Notes: generated by a model from the sequence alone, not told the origin. Counted from the stretch's first letter, positions 28,863-41,940 are shown. The stretch is 64,000 nucleotides of DNA from Agelaius tricolor (GCA_023055355.1 JALJCS010000001.1:106470881-106534880), one strand, 5' to 3'. A program made the numbers and translations.

Positions 28863-30317
28863 GGTCTTCACACCTTTTCCTTCTTATCTGGTTATAAATT
28901 TGTTCTGTTATGGACAGTCACACTTGTTCTTGCTTTTCCAGACAATCATCACCAGCCTGATTTGTAAGTGCATTTTGCCTCATCTTCCACACTCTTCCTA
29001 GGTACTGATTTATAAGAATTTTTAAAATTCTGTTGGGAAAGATTCCATAACTTTGCACATTACATTTTCATGCCTCAAGTTTCTCTTTAAGAACACTTGG
29101 AAGTGTGTACCATTAGTACTGATCTTGTCTACAGCTTTTCCTGAAAAAGGGATGATGCTTACATTTTCATATTAAAAGAGTGGTATTCCCACACAAGAAT
29201 TCAAATTCTCTTGGGAGTTTGCTTAGAATAACAAGTACATTTCACATGAACCTATATAGTGACAATATTTTATTTGCATTTTTTTATGAATAGCATGTAA
29301 AGCTTACAATTTAAGTACTCACTTTCATTTACCTCTCTCTTTCCCAGTTTCTTCCTCACTTCCTGAATCATGATGCTAAGTCATCACTGTTTTCAGTGAT
29401 GTTTTCAGCCTCTCTATTCAAGCCATTTCTTCAGTGTAAAAGCAGAGAGATTTGTCTGATTCATGGCAGCTTCCCAGATGATTCTACTGTGTAATTCTCT
29501 AAATAAGCCAAACACTGCTCTCCCAAAGTCCTAAGTCTCACTGTTTACCATCACAACCTTCCTCTGAATACTGAACTCAATCATTACAATGAAATTTGCC
29601 ATTCATGGAAATGGCTGTCACCAATTCTTGAGCAGCAAAGTAGGGGCCTGGTTGGAAGCAAAAGCAGTCCCTAAGCATAGCTTATGAACCTCATGGGTGG
29701 CCTGAATAATGCCACTATCCCAGATAATGGTTGAAAATGAAGTGGGGAGACTTCTGCCAGCATCCACTAGAGTAAGTCACAACCACTACATCTGCCTGGA
29801 CAGAGAGTCCACCACAGATCTCAACCAGAATCTCTCTGTCCCTTCCTTCCTGCTCCCACCTTGAAGCAGACACGAGCTGCACATGTCCAGTTTCACTGTG
29901 GGGCTCTTCACAGTCAAAGATCAACCTGAAAGAGAACACAACTCCCTCTCCTCCACTTCCCTGTCTGTGCTTTCCAGTACGGTGCCTTCGATGCACTGCC
30001 CCAGAGATGAAATCTACTGCTATTTCCACAAGTAACAAACATGACAGCACATCAAACCACATTCATATCACACATATTCCAAACAGGTTTAGAACTTTCC
30101 TCTCTTTTGTGGTTTCCATTGACACAGGAATATGCTTTCTAATTAATTTAATCTAATTTCATTAATTAATGAAAAGTAAAACTAAAGATACAGGAGCTGT
30201 TTTCACTGACATACACAGTGAGTTGGATGAATACTTTGACAGATATCTCACAAAATATGCACTGCTGAAATGAGCATAAAATTTTTCTTAATTTCTTTGG
30301 CAATAATTTTTGACTAT

Positions 30318-30444
30318 CTAAATAAGTACTGGTATAGTACTTATTTAGTACTATTTAGTTTGCTACTAATTCTATTATTCTAATATTCTATTATTCTAAT
30401 ATTCTATTATTTCTACTAATAAGTACTATTTAGTACTTATTTAG
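30318..30444. repeat. AT-rich hairpin with 16-bp tandem repeat
   Basis: A perfect 13-bp inverted repeat, CTAAATAAGTACT (30318-30330) and AGTACTTATTTAG (30336-30348), with a 5-bp loop. The right arm recurs exactly at 30432-30444. Between them are 2.5 copies of TCTATTATTCTAATAT (30371-30386, 30387-30402, 30403-30410) and a second GTACTATTTAG copy pair (30348-30358, 30423-30433). Confidence 0.88.
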
Positions 30445-31526
30445 TTTTCAATAGCTTTTTTTTTTCTTGTATTACCATTAAAAAACTAACATTATTTTTA
30501 ATAAATGAAGAGTTTCAGGTTTTTTTTCTAAGAAATCTAATGAAAAAAGGTTCAGCAATAATTAGTGCTATAGTAGAAACATGGGGTCTTCAAGTTCAAG
30601 TTTGATGTTATTTTTATAATACAGCTGATACTAGGATCTACTAGAAAAAGAGGGGCTTTTAAATATGCTATGTTATGAAACATAATGACATCAACTTATA
30701 AGAGCATAATTTTAAAATATTTATTATAGCTCTCAGAAGCATCTTGCCAAAAAGAACATAATTTACCCTGATTTCTCCATGTTTCAGAAATCTGATTCTG
30801 CCAACTGTAACATCTATGCTCCATTCATAATTACTAAGACTGAATGAATCTTTTCACATTCTCTTCAGAGGTTTATAATAAAGTAACATATTTATTATAA
30901 CTAACAACAGACACAAGAACCTAAAACCCTCAGAAGATTGTAATTCACAGGTCCAAAATACGGAAGAGTTTATAGATATATTTGCCAGTGCAAGAAAGCA
31001 TCCCCGTATGTATTAAAACTTTTACAGTAAGTATCTTCTCTTTGTTCATGGGGAGAAATCAATTGTGGAAAGAGAAAGAACCTTATTTTTCATGGGATCT
31101 TAAAAAGACACTGCTAAATCTAATCTTTGGACTTCAGTTGATATCACCAAATATAAATGCCACACACAGCACAGAATTAAGAATTGTTATGGAAATGTTC
31201 TTTCAGCAGATATAATGGCATATTCCTTGAAACTGGTGGTTTAGAGACTTCCTTAGCTGCAAACATGAAAGTTACTGTCAAGTAGTGCAAGCTGCATGAA
31301 ACACAATTATAAGTTTTATCTTAACAAACTGAAAATAACAAGACTTTGCTCTTCCTTTACTATTACGGCTGCTCCCCTACTCAATTCAGCAACCTCATAT
31401 GGCTTTTCAAAGCAAAATCTTCCCAGAAGCTCAAAAATGCTGCATCTATTCCCATGCTGGGACTGTTTTGTAAAAAACCATCAATTCCAAGACTGAAAAG
31501 ACTACCAGTGTAAATTATTCACTTAC

Positions 31527-31661
31527 CTGTTTTTCAGCTTGCCCATATTCTGACCCTTGGGGTGACAAGAAGTGACAAATATGACCATTGTTTTTTGCTT
31601 TTTCGCGAAGAGCCATAGCAGTTCGTACTGTAGCATTTCTAGCATGAACAAACACCATCAC
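31527..31661 (-). CDS. ASCC3: ASCC3 exon: RecA2 motif IV (VFVHAR)
   Basis: Internal exon of 135 bp encoding 45 residues, phase 0 at both ends. The acceptor is TTTCTTTCTGTCTAAAG before GTGATGGTG and the donor is a consensus CAG|GTAAGT. Motif IV of the helicase is VMVFVHARNATVRTAM at the exon start (a RecA2 strand that contacts nucleic acid). The second half, around ALREKAKNNGHICHFLSPQG and the AEKQ end, agrees less well with human ASCC3 than any other exon in the window. This fits a surface insertion between motifs IV and IVa. It corresponds to about human residues 718-762. The frame is open and ends exactly where the next exon (VQRSRNKQ) begins. Confidence 0.96.
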
Positions 31662-32292
31662 CTTTAGACAGAAAGAAACAGGACCAATGAGAAATAATAA
31701 AAAAGGTTTAATCAAATAATGAAAACTCTTTAATTACAAAATACTGCCCCATGGGAATGACAAAAACTAGTAAATACATGACATACTGATGAAAACTAAT
31801 GTAATTCAAAGGCAATTAAAGGATGATCCTGCCTACATTCTTATTTAATATTTTCAAAGAGCTTTTGAGGAGATTGTATTTTTAAAAAATTTTTAAGTCC
31901 TTAAAAATAGAGAACAATTGTTGGCCATAAATAGTTCATGTTCACACAGTACTAAGATTAACATTGATGTAAAGAGTTGTGTTATTTGACACGTCTTAAA
32001 TGATCTGGAAACAAATGCTGGGCTGATAAACATTCTGATGCTACAACTTGGCTATGTGAGAAAAGAACAACCAATCAAACAGAAGAGAACTACTCTGCAA
32101 TGCTCACAGTTAAAAGCCCACAAGAATATTACCACTGTTAACAGCAGGACCACTAATGCAATATTCAAAAGCCATGAAAACACTAATCAAACTGTTTAAG
32201 AGAAATATTTTTACTTTTTTTTTCATGCTGTTGAGAATGTCAAGAGATCTCAAAAAAGAGTTGGAGTCTTTTACCTAAAAACAAGTAAAATA

Positions 32293-32312
32293 TTCTTTCT
32301 TTCTTTCTTTCT
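32293..32312 (+). repeat. (TTCT)5 microsatellite
   Basis: Five uninterrupted TTCT units, a likely length-polymorphic marker within the 16-kb intron. Confidence 0.9.
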
Positions 32313-32888
32313 GATTACTGCCTGCCATAATGTATGTCTAGAAACAACCCTGAGGGCTTTAGAAACCTTGATAGTCAGAGGCACTCAGTATAGGTGCTTC
32401 AAGAACTGGAATGGGACAGATGGATTGGGACCACATTGAGTTCCCTTTCTCTTCTGCCTATTATACTCAATAAATTTCAATAAATTCATCAGGTGTAAAC
32501 AAAAAAACCCGCACATGTTTCTGCTTTTATCTAGCAGAGGCTTGGAATAAAACTTCAGTTATGATTTCTAAAGCTTCTGCCTACATGTATGACAAACTCT
32601 GACACCACAGCAATCATTCATTCAGTAAGACCTTAGTGTGCAGACAATAACTAAGAAACGAGAATTGTGCAACTGTCCTCTACCCAGAAGCCTTTCTACA
32701 GTTCTTATAGACACTTAATTTTTAGGTGTGCAGCACTCTTCTTTGACATTTATCTCCCCCTGATTTAATAATGTACAGCTGGATTCATTGGCTTTTATGT
32801 GTTAAATGATGACATATCAACACCTGAAAAAATTTAAAGTGATTGCAAAATTGTTGACTGAAAAACCCGAACTTTTCAGACAGACAAC

Positions 32889-32930
32889 AATCTCTGTACA
32901 TCTTATAACATCTTGTAATCTCTGTACATC
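32889..32930. repeat. Short direct repeat, 28-bp period
   Basis: AATCTCTGTACATC occurs at 32889-32902 and 32917-32930. Simple local duplication. Confidence 0.8.
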
Positions 32931-35470
32931 ACAACATGTTTTTAAAGAACCAGCCCTAGCTAAAAATTGACATATAACACCTTGTTGGATGTTTTTTTCC
33001 CCAATGAAGTCAGTAAACATTCAAATATACTGTAAGACAGCAATATAGTCTTAGGAGGGTTAATTTAGCCTGTCCTAACTGTGTCAGAGAATATTATATT
33101 TCAGTGGCAAAATCTCTGTGCATTACATTATGCAAATAAGTTAGGAAAAGTAATTTAGAATAGAGAGAAGTGGTTCCACAGTTACAAGCTGTGTAATTAG
33201 ATCTGTACTTTGCAGTTCAAAGCCAGCTCTGGTGTATACAGCCCTAGTGCTGAAAGCGTCTGCTGCTGCTCTCCTGAAACCAAAGCTTTTAAATAATAAA
33301 AAATATACATTAAAGGAGAAAGCAAATGTCTCTAGCTAGATTACCTCCTCAAAATTTTTGCAAAGTATAAAACAAATCAAACCTTTTACTGAAGACTTTG
33401 TTTAAAATTCACAGCAGGAAGTGCTTGCATTCCCCAAAGAGTTGCATATTCCAGGTTTTAATCTTTATGAAAGATGTTAGTGCATCACCAAAGTGCAGAG
33501 AAGTGTGCTATTATTACTAAAAATGTATAATCAGGTACTTGAAATACCTTGAAATTCATTTCTTTTGCCTTGGACAGCAAAGATGCTTGGATTAACTTTT
33601 CCTACGGGAAAATACATATCTCAAACTGACATTCTCTATGATAGCCCTAAAATGTTGCATCATTTTTCTGGGGAAACATGCTGACTCTTTCACTTATCTT
33701 TCCATCTTCCCATTAAAAGTGCTGGTCACTTGAATGCTTGAGTTCAGCAATTCCCTTACTGAGCACCTCTCCTCGACGAGAGAGGTGCCTGGGTTTTGCC
33801 AGCCACTTTGCCTCATACCTTTCAAAGAAACTAAGACTAAAGAATGAATTTATTTCAATGCTGTCATTAACTATGTGGTAAAGAAACAAGCATCTATATT
33901 TTAGCCTCAAGACACTGTTTGGCTTCACACAGCTAAATCCTTATAACATGTTCTTTTATGTGGTTCTTGATCTGGGTATTACTTCTGCTGAAAATGAACA
34001 ATTAGGGATATTGATCAACAGATTAATCTGTCCATCTTCTGCCTTGAGGTCAGCATGAAAACTCCTCTAAGTATTTTACAAAACTCAATTCCTAAAAAAG
34101 TTTCAATGCTTTTCCCCAAGGACTGCTAATGACACTTATTTATGATAAAAACATTTCCCTCCATATCATTAAATAGAACCACCTTACAGACTAAGTAAAA
34201 CTCTAACATGTAGCCTAATTCTAAAGATTAATAAAACTCTTTTCTCCCATGCTGTGATTTCTCCCTAACTGCCAAGATATAGTTCAAAATTGCAATGCAC
34301 AACATTTACAGAATGAAAGTATATTACATCCAAAATATACATGAAAACAACACACAGAGCTCACTAATGGCTCTTGAACAAAAATGATGCTGAATCAGGA
34401 TATCTTAGGGTACCAGATCTAACTGATAGCATAGCACTGTATGAATGTGATTTCCCATTTCTCTCACCAAATCCAGTAACTCATGAAGAACTATCCAGAA
34501 CTAATAACTAAGAAAACAGCAATAAATAAGAAATTCATAAGTTGACCTATAACAATCTTAAAAAGTTTAACTTAGAAATCTTATTTTTGCTTTAGCAGAT
34601 TTTTGTATTTTGCATCTTAAAGTCCTTCTGCACATTAAACAACACCATGGGAATGGAAGGAGCTGAACAGGCTGTCACTTACTAAGGCAACAAGAGAATT
34701 TGAATTTACTTTTTAATTATTTTAATTAATGTTAGTACATCTTGTATTTAAAAGAAATATTGATATAATTTGCATGTGTACTAAGATCTTTTACTACAGA
34801 AAACTGAAGGATTACTAAGCTGCCTACAAACTAGTGCTAATGAGACATTTTTTATATCCTTCCTTGTCTACAAAAAAAATCACAATTTAAAGGCAGACTG
34901 CATTTACTCATCACATAACATTAAATAATGTGGATTGGAATATATGAATTTTCATTCCAGGTTGAGAAGTCAAAAAAAATTAAAGAGAAACATTTAGGAA
35001 ACTGTGCTGTGAACAAAGCTGCACAATACCATACAATATTTTAACAGAAAATACTAATTAATAACAAAGAAATATATAATGTTTCATCAGCTAATCAAAA
35101 CAGTAAGGTGATATATTTTGAAGTCTTGATAGGTTGCCATTAATCACTCTCTAAATTTTGATTTATTCACTCAAATAAATGACTTCTGATCATCCCTGTT
35201 AAAACAAAACCTAAGATTTTTTCAAAACACTATATAATCTCATAAAAATCTATTTATCATCACTATTTATCTAACTACCTTTCTATTTTGATACACTAGG
35301 TTTTAAGGGGTAATTACTTCACTGTGCAGATATTTTTACTATTGCATTGTGCACTTATTTATTTATCTGCAATAATAGTACTGTTTACACATGTACCCTA
35401 TAATTACTTAAAATGTGACTACCCTAGTGAATGCTTTATTGCACAGTCCCATCTAATTTTTTTATTGTTT

Positions 35471-35757
35471 ATGAATCACAGAATTTTTTGAGTTGGAAGA
35501 GAACTACAAGGATTATCAAAGTCCTCCTCCTGGCTTGGCACAGGACAACCCCAAGAATCCCACCATGTGCCCAAGAGCATTGTCCAAATTCCTTTTGGAT
35601 TCTGTCAGGCTGGTGCTGTGACCATTTCCCTGGGGAGCCTCTTCCAGTGCCCAAGCACTCTCTGGGTGAAAAATCTTTTTCTAATGTCCAACCTAAACCT
35701 CCCCCAGCTCATCTTCATGCCATTCATGAAACTATGTAAAGGGTTCTGGTAGGGACA
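35471..35757 (-). mobile_element. CR1 LINE 3'-terminal fragment
   Basis: Starts on the plus strand ATGAATCACAGAATTTTTTG then AGTTGGAAGAGAACT, the reverse complement of a CR1 3' terminus. It continues through a CATTTCCCTGGGGAGCCTC box (about 35622) and TCTAATGTCCAACCTAAACC (about 35680). It contains no intact coding sequence and is truncated after about 290 bp. The 3' end points to low coordinates, so the element is in ASCC3 sense. It lies about 180 bp from a longer CR1 internal fragment. The two could be remnants of one insertion or two separate ones. Confidence 0.85.
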
Positions 35758-35939
35758 TTATATTGGAAGTTCTTTATTTTCTTCCTATTGGCCCTTCTTT
35801 CATTTTGCCTTGTGTGTTTTACATCTATCCATAAAAAAAAAGCTCTATTACACAAATTTTGAAATACTATCATATTTCTTATTCTTAATTTTTATTTCTC
35901 TTACAGTAAGGGCATGACTAAGGATAAGTTTTTGTTATG

Positions 35940-37130
35940 ATCTTTCCCATTTGCCCCAAGGACTCTGAAAGTCCTAGGCAAATCTTACTAGCAAGACCAA
36001 GGCAAAGAGGACATTGAATAGCTCAGTGTTACAGATGTTTTATGTCACAAGCTTTGCTGCCCCATTCAGTCAAGAGCCATAATTTTCCTTAGCTGCCTTC
36101 CTGCTGCTGCTGTACTTGTGGAAGCCCTCTTGCTGCCCTTCACACACCTTGCCAGATTCACTTTCAAACAGAGTTTGGCTTTCCTAATCCTATTTCTGCA
36201 TGCTTGGACAGTGGTTTTATATTACTCCTGGGTCTTCTGTCCCTGCTTTACCTTCCCTTATGTTTGTCAGGAGTTTCTTTCTCATCCATACTTGCCTTGG
36301 GCCATTTGCTTGATTTCCTGTACATCAGGATGGACTGTTCTTGAGCTTGGAAGATCTGATACCTGAAAATCCCCTAGCTATTCCAGAGCACCTGTCATAG
36401 GATCCTTTCAAGATTTCTGAAAAGGACAAAGTGTTCTCATGCAGCCCAGGACATGCAGCTTTTTTTGCCCTGTTCCCTCCATTAAAATCTTGAACTCTAC
36501 CATCTCATGGTCACTGCAGCCAAAACATTTTCCAGCATTCAGATCCCCAATCTGACTTTCCCTTTTTGTAAATACAAGGTACAGCACAGCACCAACCTTC
36601 ACCAGCTCCTCAATCATCTGTGTTGGGAAATTGTCATCAACACACTCCAGAAAGTTACTGGATTGCTTTTGCTCTGCTGTGCTGTCTCTCTAGCAGACAT
36701 TGCAGTGGTAAAGTCTCCCCAGAAGACCAGGGACTAAAAACATGAGGCTTCTTCTTGTTGTCTGAAGAAGGCCTCATTTACTTTATTCCTGAGCAGTGTC
36801 TGTAGTAAAATCAACATTGCTTATGTCTATCTACTGGCTAATCCTCCTCCTGAATTCTGGCTCATCATTCATCCCTAGGCAGAGCTCCAGGTATCCCTCT
36901 GTGCTCTCACACACAAGCTCCTTGCTGCCCTAACCTTGACCTTGCTCAAGATTCTGTTTCCATCCATTGCAGCACTCAGTCATGTGAGGCACCACATCAC
37001 ATCTCTGATCTCAATAACATCTTAGCTCAGCAATCAGGGATGCAAATCCCTAATTTCTCCCTTTTGTTCCATTTGCTGCATGTAGCAATACACAGGCATT
37101 TCAGAGAGGCACTCAGCTATGCCCATGTAA
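35940..37130 (-). mobile_element. CR1 LINE internal fragment: endonuclease and linker of ORF2
   Basis: About 1.2 kb matching, on the minus strand, the ORF2 endonuclease and endonuclease-to-RT linker of an avian CR1. Visible pieces are the linker peptide LYLVFTKRESQIGDLNAGKC followed by FGCSDHEMVEFKIL (near 36590-36460), equivalent to the usual DLLFTNRE...GCSDHE motif. On the plus strand are the reverse complements of the endonuclease segment: ATGAGGCTTCTTCTTG (36742) and CATCCCTAGGCAGAGCTCCA (near 36872), and CATCCATTGCAGCACTC (near 36962). The low-coordinate end (36.0-36.35 kb) matches the spacer that precedes the RT. Frames are heavily broken. Neither the CR1 3' end nor a full 5' end is present, so the fragment is internal. 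Edges are uncertain by about 50 bp. Confidence 0.82.
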
Positions 37131-39173
37131 AATGTGACATTGCATCCTCTGCCACTAAGTAAAACTGAAAGTTATAGGGGTTTGCTGTCATTTCCAGGCT
37201 ATGGATATATGGATGTATTTCAAGGCTATGGATAAAACAGTTGTGGACTTTAAGTCACACTAAGCCTCTAGCATTAAAATAGGAAACTCCCATGACATCA
37301 AACTTTTACATTGGAGAACAGCCAGTGTTCACACAGCAGCACTTATGGGAGGATGATTCAAGTGAAAATTACTTGCCCACATGAAACTTGACAACTCTGC
37401 CTTTAAACAACAGTTATATACATTTTGCACTAAAGAAAACCTGTTTCAGAACACTATAATAGGACCTGTGCTATCTTCCATTTGTAGCGTTAGCCAAATA
37501 TATCACAAACTGCAGAGGAAAAATGAATAGAGTGAAAATTAAAGCAGAGGGTGAATTAAAAATAAGACAAACAAACAATACTTTACTGACTTCTACAGGT
37601 AGTAGAAATTATTCTGAATTTTAATTGACAGGATAGAAATAGAAATAGCAATAACTATTCTTGTATAGAAAATTAAGCAAGAATAGCTAGTCTATTACTA
37701 TGCAAATATGTGTCATTAGGCAGTTAACAATTGCATTTTTGCAGATGCCAATGGACTTGAATGACAATTATTATTCAAAATTATAAGCAGCTTTTCACTG
37801 TATCTTTTTTTAGAAAAACAAGATCATGCAATAATTTGTTTCAAGCATTTCCCTTTGTCCTGTTTTGACACTAACTATTTTGACTTTGTATAACAAAATA
37901 TGTTTCTGTGGTATAATAAACTATATTTTCAACAAATATCACTCTAGATTAAGAGTTGTCATGTTCACCATGTCTCTTCTTATGTTTTCAAACCTATACT
38001 CACATGTGTAACATTCATAATATGCAAAAATGACCTAGGAGTCAGTAGTCATAAGCAGATTCTATTCAGCTTCAATAACGGAAAGGAACATAGAAGATAC
38101 TGGAGAAATCTTTATATCTATTCCCGTTACTTGTACTTAAGCAAAAAACAATTAAGAAAGTTGCCATGTTGCCAGTTGCCACCTCTATCTTCTGGTTTTG
38201 GTAACATAAACCTACTAAACAACTAAAAAAACATGACTAAAAGTCATGATTTCCAATTTATTTTTTATCAGCACTGATTTAAAGATAGACCTTTATCCAG
38301 ATTTTTGCTCCTAATCAACAGGTTTTCTATTTCATCAGAAAAATAAAGAACTGCTTTCAAGGACAAGCAGTGTTTTTCACATGAAACTACTAAGTTATGA
38401 AGAACTTAAATGAAGCATTTATTGTTAATGGTAATAAACTGTGCTTGAACAAATTGAATCTTGTTCCTAAACCCACATGCTACATACCCAGTCCTTCTCA
38501 AAATATCCTAGCCTAAATAAGAGTATCATAAATACCTCATGATTAAAAGGCATGCAATTATCCAAATGTAATATATTCTGGAATCACCTTTTCAGTAGCC
38601 ACAAACAAAACTCTCAACTCCACAGAATTACATAAATGAGAAACTTCATAGTCTGGAAAGTGATTAGAAGTATAAAGCAAATTTCCTGATGCAACTTAGT
38701 GAAAATTTATTTACCATCCTCATGGATTCCTCAAAATGCTTTATTTTCTATAGCACCCTATGCTTCTGTGTATTTCTAATTGAAATCCACCAATGACATT
38801 ACCATTGGATTCTCAGGTTATTACACCTGTTAAAAGACTGTGACAGGCATAAGATCTTGGTGAACAGTAGCTGCCTTGGTAATAATTTACAGATGTTTTG
38901 GCAGAAAATCATTTTATTTACATAGCTGATACTATGATGATAAATTAAGCATAGAGATCCATTTCTTTCAGAGCTACAGGGCAATAATTTTCAAAAGCTT
39001 TGAACCACTGACAATGCTTAATGTATCTTTTGGAGCATCATTTAACCTTGCAATTGAATTCTTACAGAAAAATAATGTGCAGCTGACAGAAATGCACAGA
39101 CTTAACTTCCCACAATCTTCTAGACTGCTAATGGTCTGCAGTGTCATATCTGAAAAACAGCTTTTAACACAGA

Positions 39174-39271
39174 GCTACTAAAACTCATCATATATGGCTG
39201 CAAGATTGGTCAATCTGCCTTTGCTACTAAAACTCATCATTTATGGCTGCAAGATTGGTCAACCTGCCTTT
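39174..39271. repeat. 49-bp tandem duplication, two copies
   Basis: Copies at 39174-39222 and 39223-39271 both begin GCTACTAAAACTCATCAT or its near equal and share GGCTGCAAGATTGGTCAA. They differ at only about two positions (TATATGG/TTTATGG and AATCTG/AACCTG), so the duplication is young. Non-coding. Confidence 0.92.
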
Positions 39272-40339
39272 GCCACACTTGCATGCAGTAAACTCATCTG
39301 CAACTCAACACTTAGGTCATCCACAAGAGGTCAACTGGCTCAGGATGCAACTATCAATTACTTAATTTAAATAAAATTTTAGGCTATGAGAAGTTGCTCA
39401 TCTGGAATTAAATTTGATTTTATTTTTTGTTTTAATGATTCAATGCGAATTCATAATATCAGAAGAAGAATAATTCTAAACAGTAGACCTTGCTACCTCA
39501 GATAGCTGTAATTACCAATACCAACAACACTGTGTAGCTGTGCAGGACTGCAGACATAAACTGGACACCTCATGTGCTCATAATTAACAAGAAAATATTA
39601 AATTGGTGTTTCTGGTCTACATAAATTCATTGTGAACACCTGAGTACACATATACAGACAAACTGTTTTATAAATACAAGCATATATGCAAAAATTAGCA
39701 TACTGCATAGAAACATTGCACATAAACATTTAGAAGGCTCCCTAATTGAAGAATTATGGGGTTTATACACATAACTTGTTATGGCATCTATTTCCAGCAA
39801 TTTCCTCAGTGGTTCATAAAGGCAGCTGACAAGGTATATGTTGAAAGTCAAATGAATTTGGCCAGAAAATATAGAGAAAAATAATACATACATATCATTT
39901 GACAATAATATGAAACATCTGGTATAAAGCACTTTTTGAAACGCACAGCACATCAATATACGATTTTCAATTAAAGTAAGAAACAAAATTTCATTTAAAC
40001 AGGCAGAAATTATATTAACTATAATATCCTTAAAGTTGAAAAGGCAGTTATTGTGGAAATGAAGAGCATAAATAAATGATGAAGAGGCAGAACATAAAAA
40101 TAGTGCACCATCACTGAATTACTTTGTGATTTTGTTAAAGAAACCACATGTAGAAATGGGCTCTAATTGTGCAAAAACCGCAATAGAAAATGATCCAAAA
40201 CCTCAATTCTGCATTTAATCAGCTGACAGGGAAATAACATTTAAAATCAGTCATAATTTAGTTATCCTGCCAGGTCACTTTACCTTCTGTATTTGTCTAT
40301 TTTTATTCATACATATGCACACATATAAATGTAGAAGCA

Positions 40340-40359
40340 ATATATACACACATATATAT
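40340..40359. repeat. Short TA/CA dinucleotide run
   Basis: ATATATACACACATATATAT, a small imperfect alternating run in the 16-kb intron. Confidence 0.8.
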
Positions 40360-41887
40360 GCAAATAAGCTACACCAGATGATGAAAGGGAAACAATCTGT
40401 GCAGATACAGAGGTACAAAAACTCAGGCTGAAATAAACCCTTTAAGCTCAAAAATGAAAATCTAGAAAAAAAACCCAATCTAGATGAAGAATACATGTTA
40501 ATAAACTCTGTAAATTCTCAGCCTTATTTGTCCAAAGCATGCTATAAACACTATTTCACCAAGGAAAAAAATACTAGGACAAGCTTAATTCTCAAGGTAC
40601 TAAGTCCCAGAAAGACCTCTGAAGAAAATAATGTTTTATTAAATCTTATCTCAAGACATGGCTATAAAAGCATTGTCAACAGCTCCAGTAACTAAGCTTA
40701 TTAAACTTTTATCTTCACACGGCTTCTGCAGCCAAATAACAGCTGGAAAACTGATAATAAGGAAATTTAATCCATCATTTTTACAGATGAAATTAATACC
40801 TGTCAAATTCACTGCTGACAATTTAATATAATAGATTTAAATTAACTACTGTGTTTCTTTTTTATTATAAGATAGCTCAGAAAAACAAGATGACACTTCT
40901 AAGTACTGCAAAGTTCAAGTCAATTGTTGTGCATAGAGAACAATTACAGATGAAGCGAATGCTTTATGTGCAATATGCATCACAGAACCAGTTCTGAGTA
41001 CATAAGTTTGAGTACAATTTGATTCTGACCTGAGACAACAAAAATCCTGATTTGAAAGAGTAAACTATTAAAAATCTGTGCAAGGTGACACATAGAAATT
41101 ATTCCAAAACTTTAAAAAAAATTATTGCACCTCAAAATTATTTCTATTGAACTAAATGTGGACCAGTAGTGTAAGACAACATTTTAATTAAGAGCATAAA
41201 TTCTAATTAATAAAACAATCTTGATCTCCAGACAACTGCATAGTAACCACCCAATGCATAGAGTAATTAAAAATATTACAACTATACATGGCTCTATTGT
41301 GCACATTCATTTAATTTTAAGAGATAGAAGGTAAAAGCTCATGACAGCTAAATTAGATGCAGTTGAGACAATATTACAAAAGCAGAAGAGAAGAGAGTCC
41401 AGCCAAACCTAAAAAACTAGCTCAAATGAGAAGAGTAAAAGCTCAGAAACTATCAATGTACTTCAAAAAGTTTTTGTCTTCAAAAGGTTAAAAAACCTGT
41501 AAGGAAATAAGCACAAAATGGGCAGTTCGAAATCACCACTCACAGTGCCTCAACAAGAGCAGATGGTTTGTATAAAGCTGTCCATTGTTACTTTTCATCC
41601 ACATTTTTCATCCCAGTAGCAGGATTTCTAGCATGTTAATTCAAAAAAGGGTTGTTATATCTCTACTGGCTTGCAGTTATTAGCTTTAGTTAAGTGGAGT
41701 TGTTGCTAATTTTGTACAATTACTACTACTGCATTCCCTTTGGGATCTTGTGTTGAGGCTTTCAATATCATACAGCATTCCAAAAATTCAAGTTCTTTGC
41801 AACAGACAATTTGACATCTTTCCCCACTAGAAAAGCTGTTCCTTGTGGAGTGAAACCACTTGTAAAGCCATGATGTCTCCTCAGCAT

Positions 41888-41940
41888 TTATGTACTGACA
41901 CCTTGAACCTCAATGTACTTATGTACTGACACCTTGAACC
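41888..41940. repeat. 31-bp-period duplication
   Basis: The 22-mer ttatgtactgacaccttgaa+cc occurs exactly at 41888-41909 and again at 41919-41940, separated by TCAATGTAC. Intronic, no coding potential. Confidence 0.9.

Larger units (their letters stand above)
3755..31526 (-). other. ASCC3: ASCC3 large intron (27.8 kb)
   Basis: The largest intron in the window, bounded by CAG|GTAAGT at 31527/31526 and CACTCCAG at 3755. It contains the inverted-copy structure at 7.3-8.4 kb, a CR1 3' fragment at 14.5-15.1 kb, a CpG-retaining putative conserved element at 17.5-17.8 kb, another at 25.9-26.2 kb, an LTR-type element at 28.4-28.9 kb and an AT-rich hairpin/tandem structure at 30.3 kb. The rest (about 3.8-7.2, 8.5-14.4, 18.8-25.8 and 26.3-28.3 kb) is AT-rich single-copy-looking sequence with no feature I can name. 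Moderately GC-rich patches at 13.66-13.87, 15.59-15.90 and 29.69-30.06 kb may be old unclassified repeats. Confidence 0.9.

Noticed and set aside
29715..30062. 115-codon minus-strand open frame
   Set aside because: No domain; composition typical of a GC-richer patch. Could be an old repeat but nothing supports a gene.
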